Below, piece by piece: positions 55,719 through 64,000 of a DNA stretch of 64,000 nt. Origin of the DNA: Akkermansiaceae bacterium (GTDB lineage Bacteria; Verrucomicrobiota; Verrucomicrobiia; Verrucomicrobiales; Akkermansiaceae); NCBI GenBank assembly GCA_022510805.1, contig JAFLSS010000005.1, forward strand, positions 1-64,000, written 5' to 3'. The first letter of the stretch is position 1. The number at the start of each line of letters is the position of its first letter. The translations under genes were made by a program, and so were the position numbers. The notes below the pieces were generated by a model. It ran no database searches, was not told where the DNA came from, and saw only the letters and a list, made by a program, of their open reading frames with translations.

Positions 55719-57122
55719 TCAAGCGGCAGGGGGCTCCGGGTGATCCTGGAGGAAGCGCTCCATCGTCACTTTATCCGTGGCGCGCGTGTTGCACTCCTCA
55801 GCGCTGATCACGCCATCGAGGTAGAGCTGCTGGAGCGAGTCATCCATGAGGCGCATCCCCTGCGCCTTGCCGGTCTGAATCAAGCCGGGGATCATGAAGG
55901 TCTTGCCCTCGCGGATGCAGTTGGCCACAGCCGCCGTATTCACCAGCATCTCAAGCGCCATCACGCGCCCGGTGCCGTCTTTCTTCGGCACCAGCTGCTG
56001 AGAAAGCACGCCGCGCAGGGACTCCGACACCATGATGCGGATGTGCTCCCGCTCTTCCACCGGGAAGGCGTCCAGAATACGGTCAATGGTGCGGGAGGCA
56101 GAGCCTGTGTGCAGCGTGCCGAGCACCAAGTGCCCCGTCTCTGCCGCCGTGAGCGCCAGCGAGATGGTCTCCAGATTGCGCATCTCACCCACCATGAGCA
56201 CATCCGGGTCCTCACGCAGAGCTGCGCGCAGCGCCCGCCCGAACGACTCCGTATGCTTGTGTACCTCACGCTGGTTCACCTGGCAGCCCTTGGGCTCAAA
56301 CACCGCCTCGATGGGGTCTTCGAGGGTGATGATGTGGTCATGCCGGTCCTCATTGATAAACTGAATGATGCTCGAGAGCGTGGTGGACTTGCCGGAGCCC
56401 ACAGCGCCGGTGACAAGGATGAGCCCGTTGGTAAAGCGCGTCAGCGGCACGACATACTCCTCCGGGAGGTTGATTTCTTTCATCGTGCGGATGCTGCTGT
56501 TGATGATGCGGTAGCAGATGTCATAACCGAGGCGCTGCTGCACCACCGAAGCGCGGTAGCGCCCGTGCTCATTCGCATAGGCGAAATCCACATCCCCCAT
56601 CTCCTTGAGGCGCGCCCACTCTTCCTCACCCAAGAAGCTTTCGGCCAGCGCCTGCGTGTCGTTGCGGGTGAGCGTGGGGGCGCCCTCCCAGATGGGCTGC
56701 AGCAGGCCGTGGCGGCGCCACGATGGCGGGCAGGCCGAGGGGAGGTGTATATCTGAGCAGCCGCAGTCCAGCCCCTGCTGCAGGTAGGCATCCACATGCA
56801 GCCAGAGCATCACGATGAGATAGCCGGCTTCTTGGACATAGAGGTAGAGGTGGAACTTGCCGTAGGGGCTGTCGGTGATGAAGTCCAGCGCACCCTGCTC
56901 CGCCAGCGCCGCGCGCTGCTCCTCTGTTGTGCAGCTCCGCACCAGGGTCTCCATCTCCTCTGCGGAGAACGCGCCGGCGTCCTCCGACACAGGGGTGTAA
57001 GCCGCTGCGCTCATCTTGAACGGCTGGAGCCCGGCGCCCAGATACATGGTGGGGCTCGTGTTCTCACGCGCCAGCTTCATGTATTGCTCCAGATCAGAGT
57101 AAATATGTAATTTTTCGCTCAT
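55719..57122 (-). CDS. Second PilT/PilU-like ATPase with N-terminal extension
   Basis: VTGAVGSGKSTTLSSIIQFIN, ITLEDPIEAVFEPKGCQVNQREVHKHTESFGRALRAALREDPDVLMVGEMRNLETISLALTAAETGHLVLGTLHTGSASRTIDRILDAFP; ~115 extra N-terminal residues before GCSDIHLPSACPPSWR. Confidence 0.92.
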   Translation of the reverse strand: MSEKLHIYSDLEQYMKLARENTSPTMYLGAGLQPFKMSAAAYTPVSEDAGAFSAEEMETLVRSCTTEEQRAALAEQGALDFITDSPYGKFHLYLYVQEAGYLIVMLWLHVDAYLQQGLDCGCSDIHLPSACPPSWRRHGLLQPIWEGAPTLTRNDTQALAESFLGEEEWARLKEMGDVDFAYANEHGRYRASVVQQRLGYDICYRIINSSIRTMKEINLPEEYVVPLTRFTNGLILVTGAVGSGKSTTLSSIIQFINEDRHDHIITLEDPIEAVFEPKGCQVNQREVHKHTESFGRALRAALREDPDVLMVGEMRNLETISLALTAAETGHLVLGTLHTGSASRTIDRILDAFPVEEREHIRIMVSESLRGVLSQQLVPKKDGTGRVMALEMLVNTAAVANCIREGKTFMIPGLIQTGKAQGMRLMDDSLQQLYLDGVISAEECNTRATDKVTMERFLQDHPEPPAA

Positions 57123-57206
57123 ATCACAGGTGTCAGGTTACATGTTTACCATACTGCGGGTGAGTTGGCGAGTTAAAAATGCGGGCTCTCAGCACAGCGC
57201 GGCGGC

Positions 57207-58091
57207 TCAAGCCCCTTGTGTGAGCTGGCGGCAGGCTTTCACCGTGTTGGCCATGAGCATGGCGATGGTCATGGGCCCCACACCGCCGGGCACCGGCGTG
57301 ATGGCCGAGCACTTCTCGCTCACGCCGGCGTAGTCCACATCACCCACGATGCGGTAACCGCGCGGCCGCGTCGCGTCCTCCACGCGGTTGATCCCCACAT
57401 CCAGCACCACTGCGCCGGGCTTGACAAAGTCCGCCTTCACCATCTCCGGGCGCCCCACAGCCGCCACGATGATATCCGCCGTGCGGCAGAGTGCCGGCAG
57501 ATCCGCCGTGCGCGAATGCGCGATGGTGACAGTGGCATTTGCCTGCTTGCTCACGAGGAGGTGCGCCATGGGCTTGCCCACAATCATGCTGCGGCCGATG
57601 ACCACCGCATGCTTCCCCTGCGTGGGGATGTTGTACGCCTTGAGCAGCTCCATGCAGCCCAGCGGCGTGCACGGCACAAAACCCGTGGCGTCCTCCAGCA
57701 CCAGCTTCGCCACATTCACCGGGTGAAAGCCATCCACATCCTTGCGCGGGTCGATGTTCAGGATCACCGCCTCCTCATCAATATGCGGCGGCGGCGGGCT
57801 CTGCACCAGGATGCCGTGGATGCGCGGGTCAGCATTGAGCCGGTGTATCAGCTCCACCAGCTCCTCCTGTGAGGTCTCGGCCGGCAGCGCCCACTTCTGA
57901 GAGTAGATCCCCAACTCCTCACACGCTTTGACCTTGGAGTTCACATACACCTGCGAGGCCGGGTCCTCACCCACCAGCACCACTGCCAGCCCCGGCGTGT
58001 GGCCGGCCTGCGTCAGCGCTGCAATCTCCTGCTTCAGGCCCTCGCGCACGCGCGATGCCACTTCTTTGCCATCAATGATTGTCGTTGCCAT
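57207..58091 (-). CDS. folD: Methylenetetrahydrofolate dehydrogenase/cyclohydrolase
   Basis: [104 protein letters not shown]. Confidence 0.97.
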   Translation of the reverse strand: MATTIIDGKEVASRVREGLKQEIAALTQAGHTPGLAVVLVGEDPASQVYVNSKVKACEELGIYSQKWALPAETSQEELVELIHRLNADPRIHGILVQSPPPPHIDEEAVILNIDPRKDVDGFHPVNVAKLVLEDATGFVPCTPLGCMELLKAYNIPTQGKHAVVIGRSMIVGKPMAHLLVSKQANATVTIAHSRTADLPALCRTADIIVAAVGRPEMVKADFVKPGAVVLDVGINRVEDATRPRGYRIVGDVDYAGVSEKCSAITPVPGGVGPMTIAMLMANTVKACRQLTQGA

Positions 58092-58114
58092 ATAATCGGA
58101 TGATATGAGGGTTC

Positions 58115-58753
58115 TTATTCCGTGCCCAGCGCCTCCTCGAGCCGCGCGCACCAGGCCGCCAGCTCCTCCTCGCTCAGATCAGGCGGCACGCAGAGGGGCT
58201 CTGCCGTGGTGCTCAGCTCGACACGTGAGAAGGGCATGGGGATAAAGAAGCGGTCCCATGAGCGCACGCGGTAGGCGCATGAGTATTTGATGCGCAGGGG
58301 CACGATGGGCACCCCGCTCATGGAGGCCAGCTTGATGACGCCCGGGTGGCAGCGGTAGCGCGGGCCTTTGGGGCCATCCGGGGTGATGCACATGCTGCAC
58401 CCCTCACGCAGCTCACGCATCATATCCAAGAAGCCGGCAGCCCCGCGGCGGCGGCTCGACCCGCGCACCGTGCGCATGCCGTAATCGCGCGCCACTGTTG
58501 TGAGCATGGTGCCATCCTTGCTGGCGCTGGTCAGCATGCTCATGGGCACCTCACCGCGCAGCACGTAGCGGTACACAAAGCATGGGACAAAAATGCGGTT
58601 GTGCCACAGCGCGACGATGGCCTGATTCTTCTTCAAAAACGCAGACTTCTCATCCACGCGGCGCCGGAGGGTGGCGCATACCAGCGTCATCAGCAACCAC
58701 ACAATGTGCCCTAAGGGGCGTGTCCACCACTTCTGCCGCGTCTCGCTTCCCAT
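58115..58753 (-). CDS. Lysophospholipid acyltransferase-like protein (DUF374)
   Basis: [103 protein letters not shown]. Confidence 0.92.
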   Translation of the reverse strand: MGSETRQKWWTRPLGHIVWLLMTLVCATLRRRVDEKSAFLKKNQAIVALWHNRIFVPCFVYRYVLRGEVPMSMLTSASKDGTMLTTVARDYGMRTVRGSSRRRGAAGFLDMMRELREGCSMCITPDGPKGPRYRCHPGVIKLASMSGVPIVPLRIKYSCAYRVRSWDRFFIPMPFSRVELSTTAEPLCVPPDLSEEELAAWCARLEEALGTE

Positions 58754-58800
58754 AGGTCCCTCTGTGAAAGTGTGTGAGTAGGTGTTGCTTGCCTGCGGGC

Positions 58801-61353
58801 TTACAAGGGCGCCTCCGCCGCCACATTCTCCCCGCCGTCAGAGCGGATGTCACGCCCCGTCGGGTCCACCACATTCACCTTGGCAAAGATCATGAGCGCC
58901 CGCCGTGAGGATTTCTCACCCTCCGAGCGGAACAAGCGCCCCACCAGCGGCAGATCCCCCAGCACAGGCACCTTGTCCTCATAGCGCACCACTCGCGCCT
59001 CCTTCAAACCGCCCATCACCAGCACCGCACCATTCGCCACCGTGATGTCCGTATTCGTGAGGTAGCGCTTGAATATCGGCTGGAATATGTGGTTGGGTGA
59101 GAGGAACACTCGCTCGATGCGCTCGTTGCGCCCCTCCGACCACATGGCGGCGTAGATCGGCGAGCCCCAGTCGATAAAGCCCTCAAAATCATTCACCACC
59201 GTGGTGAGCACCAGGCGCACATTGCGGCCATCCGGCGAGGGCTCAGCCTTGTGCACCCGCACTACTGAGCCAATGCCGCCCATATTCTCCTCATCCACCC
59301 CGTAGCGCACAAAGTCTGTGGGCTGCGCACCCACGGCAATGGCCATGCCGCTCGAGTTATTATTCCTGTTGTTACCCCAGTTATTATTATTGTTGTTGCC
59401 CCAGTTATTATTATTCCAATTATTGGATCTGGAGGCCGACTGCACAACGCGCGGCGGGTCGTAATTCTGAGGCACATAAATCTCGCGCACATTGGCAAAG
59501 GTGACAGCCTCCTCACTGCGCGGGTCAATGACCAAGCGCGGGGTGTGCATGGTGTCCGTGCCGGTCTTTTGCGAGAGCCCGCGCATGATCATGGTCACAT
59601 CTATAGGCTTCCACACACCGCGCACGCCGAAAATAGAGGGTGAGCGGGCAGCGGCGGTGTCATCCTCAGCATATGAGGCCACCGATCCCAGCGAGATGAG
59701 GCGGTTCATATCCCCGCCGTTCGTCACCTGTGTAAGAGAGCGCAAGCCACCTGTGGCCAGCGGGTTCTGGCGGGTAGGCACGCGCTTCTGATTTTCAGAG
59801 AGGTTCATGCCGATGGCATTGGGATCATTTGGCTGCTGCTCCACGCCACCGGTCAAGAATGTCGTCGGCGAGAGGCGCATATTGAGCAGCCAATCAAAGC
59901 CGAGATCCTCCAGATCATCCTGATTCACCTCCACCACCATGATATTGAGCACCACCTGCCATTCTTTTTCGGGGCGGTCATTGAGGTAATCCGAGATGAG
60001 AGAGAGGTTGTGCTGCGTGTTTTTCACGCGCAGGGTGCGGCTGGAGGGGTGGTAGGAAGCATAGGCGCCCTTGGGGAATGAGACACCATTGGCCTTGAGC
60101 ACCGCCACCGGATCCACCCGCCGCACTTTCATGCGGCTGCCAAACCCGCTTTCCTCCTCATCTTCCCCATCCTCATCATCACTTGAGGATTTGCCGCCCC
60201 CTTCAAACAGGTGGCTCGCCACGCCGTAGAAGGTGCGCTCTGCCAAGGCGCCATGCCCCGGCACCGCAAAACTCACCCCCGTCGGGTCAAAATAATACTC
60301 CAACCCATATGCACGCGCAATTTCATCCATCGCCTGCTTGAGCGTGATATTGCTCAGCGACAGCGAGATACGGCGCGCATGCACCTTTTCAAGCTCCGCC
60401 GGAGGAAGCGCGCCGAAATCAGTCGTCACATTGATGTGGCGCTGAGATTGTGTCCCCGAGTCCTCAAAGCGGCGCACAAAGGTGTTCAGGGTGCTGATCG
60501 CGTCATCTATTGTCGCGTCATCCAGCACAAAAGTAGGCACCTGCATCTGATCAAGGGTTCGAGCATGCGCCAGTTCCACGGAGTCCGGCACCGCCGGGCC
60601 GGAGGCATCATCGCTGCGCACCACCTCAGGCACGGCCGTATCCGCCTGGGAGATATCCCACATGCGGCCCACCTCATTGAGCATGGTGATGCGGGAGGTC
60701 TGCCGCTGCGCGGAGCCGTACCTTGCGCGGGCGTTGGCGCACTGCTCCATGCCGCGCTGAGCGGCCGTGTTGTAGGGGTCATGCTGCAGCACCGCCCGGA
60801 ACGTGCGGTCGGCATCATCATATTTGCCCAGATCATAATAGCCTTGGCCAAGTGTCAGCAGGCGGTTCACCTCCTCGACCCGGCCCACATGTTCAGGCGT
60901 GAGGGCGGGATTATTGCGCACAGGATCCTCTGTTGCAGAGAGCTCCTGCTTGGCGCGGGTATTGGTGGGCGAGAGCTCGATCGCCTCGCACAAGAATTTC
61001 ACCGCCTCCTCGCGGCGGCCCACGCTGCGGTAGTCGATGGCGCGGGCGATGAGGGCATCGGAGAGGCTATCGCGGATAAACTGCTCCTGCTGTTTGGTGG
61101 CAGGCGCTTTAGGCAGCACAGAGAGGGCGTTGCGGTAGTGCTCCACCGCGTCGGTATAGCGCTTGGCAGCATACGCTGTGCGCGCCTCCTGCACCTGCTG
61201 CATGGCATCCCGCATGGCCATGAGGCGCCGCGCCTGCTCGCGCTGCTCAGTTGCGGGCTCTTCGGCCTCTTGCGCCATGCAAAGCGGCGCCACAGCGGCA
61301 CATCCTGCCGCCATGAGCGTGGTGAGTGTAATAGCTGAAAAGAGTCTAGCCAT
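58801..61353 (-). CDS. Secretin (type II/IV pilus-type) with N-terminal TPR-like region and Asn-rich segment
   Basis: Signal-like N-terminus; TPR-like LGQGYYDLGKYDDADRTFRAVLQHDP; secretin-type LSLSNITLKQAMDEIARAYGLEYYF and NGAVLVMGGLKEARVVRYEDKVPVLGDLPLVGRLFRSEGEKSSRRALMIFAKVNVVDP. Confidence 0.9.
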   Translation of the reverse strand: MARLFSAITLTTLMAAGCAAVAPLCMAQEAEEPATEQREQARRLMAMRDAMQQVQEARTAYAAKRYTDAVEHYRNALSVLPKAPATKQQEQFIRDSLSDALIARAIDYRSVGRREEAVKFLCEAIELSPTNTRAKQELSATEDPVRNNPALTPEHVGRVEEVNRLLTLGQGYYDLGKYDDADRTFRAVLQHDPYNTAAQRGMEQCANARARYGSAQRQTSRITMLNEVGRMWDISQADTAVPEVVRSDDASGPAVPDSVELAHARTLDQMQVPTFVLDDATIDDAISTLNTFVRRFEDSGTQSQRHINVTTDFGALPPAELEKVHARRISLSLSNITLKQAMDEIARAYGLEYYFDPTGVSFAVPGHGALAERTFYGVASHLFEGGGKSSSDDEDGEDEEESGFGSRMKVRRVDPVAVLKANGVSFPKGAYASYHPSSRTLRVKNTQHNLSLISDYLNDRPEKEWQVVLNIMVVEVNQDDLEDLGFDWLLNMRLSPTTFLTGGVEQQPNDPNAIGMNLSENQKRVPTRQNPLATGGLRSLTQVTNGGDMNRLISLGSVASYAEDDTAAARSPSIFGVRGVWKPIDVTMIMRGLSQKTGTDTMHTPRLVIDPRSEEAVTFANVREIYVPQNYDPPRVVQSASRSNNWNNNNWGNNNNNNWGNNRNNNSSGMAIAVGAQPTDFVRYGVDEENMGGIGSVVRVHKAEPSPDGRNVRLVLTTVVNDFEGFIDWGSPIYAAMWSEGRNERIERVFLSPNHIFQPIFKRYLTNTDITVANGAVLVMGGLKEARVVRYEDKVPVLGDLPLVGRLFRSEGEKSSRRALMIFAKVNVVDPTGRDIRSDGGENVAAEAPL
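59356..59426. repeat. Short TTA/TTG-rich tandem repeat inside the secretin gene
   Basis: 17-bp exact direct repeat CCCCAGTTATTATTATT at 59375-59391 and 59399-59415 (24-bp period), flanked by further TTATT/TTG units. Confidence 0.85.
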
Positions 61354-61425
61354 AGCCTAGTGCGCTTATTCTATCAAATCTTGCCCCGGAAGTCACTCAT
61401 AAATTAACGATATAGGCGAAAAAAA

Positions 61426-62784
61426 TCAGTCCTTTTGCTCACTGAGGCGGCGCAGGTACTCCATGCGCTCCGCGATGCGGAGCTCCAACCCATTGCGCGT
61501 GGGGGTGTAGTAGACCCGCCCTTCGGGCAGGTAGGCCTGAGGCACAAAATGCTCCTCCCCATAATCATGTGCATATTTGTAGGTAGTCTCCTCGAGGGAG
61601 GCGCCACGCAGGCGCGCCAGTTTCTTGCGCGTGGGGGTGGCCAGGTGATCCGGCACAGCTAGAGTCCGGCCCTCTTTGACATCCTGCATCGCGGCATCGA
61701 GCGCCGCATAGGCGGAGTTGCTCTTGGGCGCCGTCGCGAGGTAGACCGTCGCGTGCGCCAGGGGGATGCGCGCCTCAGGCATGCCCACCATCTCTGCCGC
61801 CTGAGCCGCCGCCAGCGCCACGCGCAGGGCATTGGAATCCGCCAGGCCCACATCCTCACTCGCGCAGATCACCAGCCGCCGCGCGATGAAGCGGATATCT
61901 TCCCCCGCATGGAGCATGAAAGCCAGCCAATAGAGAGCGGCGTCCGGGTCACTGCCGCGCATGGATTTGATAAACGCGGAGATGGTGTCGTAGTGCCCAT
62001 CGCCCGCGCGGTCATAGCGGATGGCTTTTTTCTGGATGGATTCCTCCGCCACCGCGAGGCTGATGCAGATGCGCCCCTCCGCCCCCGGCGGGGTGGAAAG
62101 CGCGGCCACCTCGAGCGCGGTGAGCGCCTTGCGGGCATCGCCATCGGCCTTGAGAGCCAGGTGCCGCAGGGCCGCCTCCTCTATCTCCAGCGGCATCTCC
62201 CCCAACCCGCGGCGCGGATCTGCCGCCGCGCGGCGCAGCAGCTCCACCAGCTCCTCCTCACTCACCGGCTCAAGCGGGAAGATCTGCGAGCGGGAGAGCA
62301 TGGCCGAGTTGATCGCAAAATAGGGATTCTCCGTCGTGGCGCCGATGAAACGCACCGTCCCGCGCTCCAAATGCGGCAGCAGCACATCCTGCTGCGCCTT
62401 GTTGAAGCGGTGCAGCTCATCCACAAAGAGAATAGTCTTTTGCCCGTGCAGGCTGAGCCGCGTGCGCGCCTCGGCAATCTTTTCGCGTATCTCGCTCACA
62501 TTGGACTCCACGCCATTGAGCATCACAAAATACGCGCTTGTCTGCCGCGCGATGACATAGGCCAGCGTTGTCTTGCCCACACCGGGCGGCCCGTAAAAGA
62601 TGAGCGATGAGAAGCGATCCGTCTCAATAGCCCGCCGCAGCAGCTTCCCCTCTGCAAGCAAGTGGCGCTGCCCTGCCACCTCATCCAGCGATTCCGGGCG
62701 CATGCGCCCGGCCAAGGGCATATTGCCCGTGGTGCCGGAGAGCGCCTCTGCATTGCTGCCGAATGGAGTGAACAAATCTGCCAT
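61426..62784 (-). CDS. rarA: Replication-associated recombination protein A (RarA/MgsA AAA ATPase)
   Basis: PLAGRMRPESLDEVAGQRHLL, LIFYGPPGVGKTTLAYVIARQT, LFVDELHRFNKAQQDVLLPHLERGTVRFIGATTENPYFAINSAMLSRSQIF. Confidence 0.96.
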   Translation of the reverse strand: MADLFTPFGSNAEALSGTTGNMPLAGRMRPESLDEVAGQRHLLAEGKLLRRAIETDRFSSLIFYGPPGVGKTTLAYVIARQTSAYFVMLNGVESNVSEIREKIAEARTRLSLHGQKTILFVDELHRFNKAQQDVLLPHLERGTVRFIGATTENPYFAINSAMLSRSQIFPLEPVSEEELVELLRRAAADPRRGLGEMPLEIEEAALRHLALKADGDARKALTALEVAALSTPPGAEGRICISLAVAEESIQKKAIRYDRAGDGHYDTISAFIKSMRGSDPDAALYWLAFMLHAGEDIRFIARRLVICASEDVGLADSNALRVALAAAQAAEMVGMPEARIPLAHATVYLATAPKSNSAYAALDAAMQDVKEGRTLAVPDHLATPTRKKLARLRGASLEETTYKYAHDYGEEHFVPQAYLPEGRVYYTPTRNGLELRIAERMEYLRRLSEQKD

Positions 62785-62795
62785 GGGAGGAGGTC

Positions 62796-63998
62796 TCAGA
62801 GCTTGGGTTTGAGAGCGCTGAGACTCAGGCGGATGTAATCCCGATTCTCTTTCAGCGGCTTGAGCATGCTATCCTGCCGCGCCACCTTATCGCACGGGGC
62901 GGCGTAGAGGCGGCGGTAGGCCGCCACGCGCGAGATGATGAACTGCTCGAGCACGGAGCGCATGGACACCTCCATATCCAGGCACTGCTGCTGGGCGAGC
63001 TTCGTGATGTCGGCGCAGATGTGGCGGTAGGCAATGTGGTGCCCCACGCTGCCGAGCATCCACACCAGCGCCGCCAGCAGCACACAGCAGACCCCCAGCG
63101 CATCCTGCCCCATGTAACCCAGCAAGCCCCCCACTGCCAGCAGGATGCAGATAAAGACGATGCACGCACGCATCCACCCCACCTGCGCCAGGAAGAGCGC
63201 TGACAACTCAATCCGCAGGCTGCGGTCGGCAGAGGGCTCATACATGTCGTGGCAGAGGCGCTTGCGCAGCTCCTCCAGCTCCTCTCTCAAAGCATCTTCC
63301 GGGAACTCGCCGATCTCACACGAGAGAGTTTTTTGCATGCGGGGGCGCACATGCTGCCAATGCTTAGAGCAGTAGTTTACCACAAATTGCTCATCCACCT
63401 CAGCCAGCATGGCTTGCACATTATCCGCCATCTGCCGGTAGAGGGTGCGATCCGCCTGCCCCCCCATGAGCTCCAGCCGCAGCAGTGTCGTGGCCGACAA
63501 GATCCAGCCGAACGAGTTGCGCACACTCCGCAGCAGCCCCGGCACCACCTGCAGGAGTGAGTTGCTCAGCCATTTCTGCAGTTTGGACACCTCGTTCAGC
63601 TGGCTCTGCTGACAACTGTTGATCTCCTGGGCAATGCCCTCCAGGAAGCTATTTTTCATGCGGCTGGCATGTTGGCGCGCCTGCAGGATGCTGTTCTGCC
63701 GATCCAGCAAATCCATGGTGCAGGAAGCCAGCTTGCGGATCGAGCTGCGCAGCGCAGGCGCCGCCTCCACCAGCTCCAGCACATAATTGCGGAACTCACT
63801 CATGGCGCCCTTTTCCCCGGGGCTCACAATGTAGAACGGCAGCGCCCTCCCCAGCTTGTCCGAGCACAGCTCGCCGAGCGTGGTCTTGAGTTTCAGCATC
63901 TCCTCCGCTCCCAGCGTGTCCGAAAATGTGACAGCCAGCACCGCAGCAGTGCTCTGCGGCTCTGTGATATCCGCCAGCAAATCCCACACAGGCGCACT
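62796..63998 (-). CDS. Partial membrane protein, possibly C-terminal part of a larger (dynamin-like?) protein cut by the window edge
   Basis: Frame stays open to the right edge (SAPVWDLLADITEPQSTAAVLAVTFSDT...); long helical region plus two hydrophobic helices (MRACIVFICILLAVGGLLGY, VCCVLLAALVWMLGSVGHH). The track's GTG start at 63989 is probably internal. Confidence 0.6.
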   Translation of the reverse strand, partial: SAPVWDLLADITEPQSTAAVLAVTFSDTLGAEEMLKLKTTLGELCSDKLGRALPFYIVSPGEKGAMSEFRNYVLELVEAAPALRSSIRKLASCTMDLLDRQNSILQARQHASRMKNSFLEGIAQEINSCQQSQLNEVSKLQKWLSNSLLQVVPGLLRSVRNSFGWILSATTLLRLELMGGQADRTLYRQMADNVQAMLAEVDEQFVVNYCSKHWQHVRPRMQKTLSCEIGEFPEDALREELEELRKRLCHDMYEPSADRSLRIELSALFLAQVGWMRACIVFICILLAVGGLLGYMGQDALGVCCVLLAALVWMLGSVGHHIAYRHICADITKLAQQQCLDMEVSMRSVLEQFIISRVAAYRRLYAAPCDKVARQDSMLKPLKENRDYIRLSLSALKPKL

Positions 63999-64000
63999 CT

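Noticed and set aside
1-64000. tRNA or rRNA genes
   Set aside because: Intergenic gaps are mostly very short and I saw no convincing cloverleaf or rRNA sequence by eye; a tRNAscan-SE/Infernal run would be decisive.

Overview
Dense, GC-rich bacterial chromosome segment with about 46 genes. Gene content and protein style suggest Verrucomicrobiota, possibly Akkermansia-like (inference only). Most of it is housekeeping: a nuoD-N complex I operon (minus strand), mutS, mutY, rarA, dnaB, glyS, lpxA, folD, bioA, bioG, queD, fucU, rlmH, rfbB, two PilT-type ATPases and a secretin. The accessory or unusual content is: (i) a large RHS/YD-repeat protein running off the left edge, which the ORF track does not list; (ii) a solitary intact phage-tail-type structural gene (~12.3-14.8 kb) among housekeeping genes; (iii) a 2639-aa autotransporter built from many short G/S-F-T-Q repeats (34.9-42.8 kb); (iv) a small SRP RNA gene (ffs) with a good promoter, whose terminator abuts the rlmH start codon; (v) a rubrerythrin-like protein with a Cys-rich tail; (vi) a secretin with an Asn-rich segment encoded by a short tandem repeat. 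I found no CRISPR array, rRNA, convincing tRNA, transposase or integrase. Many ORFs in the supplied track, including several above 500 aa, are antisense or out-of-frame shadows caused by high GC.
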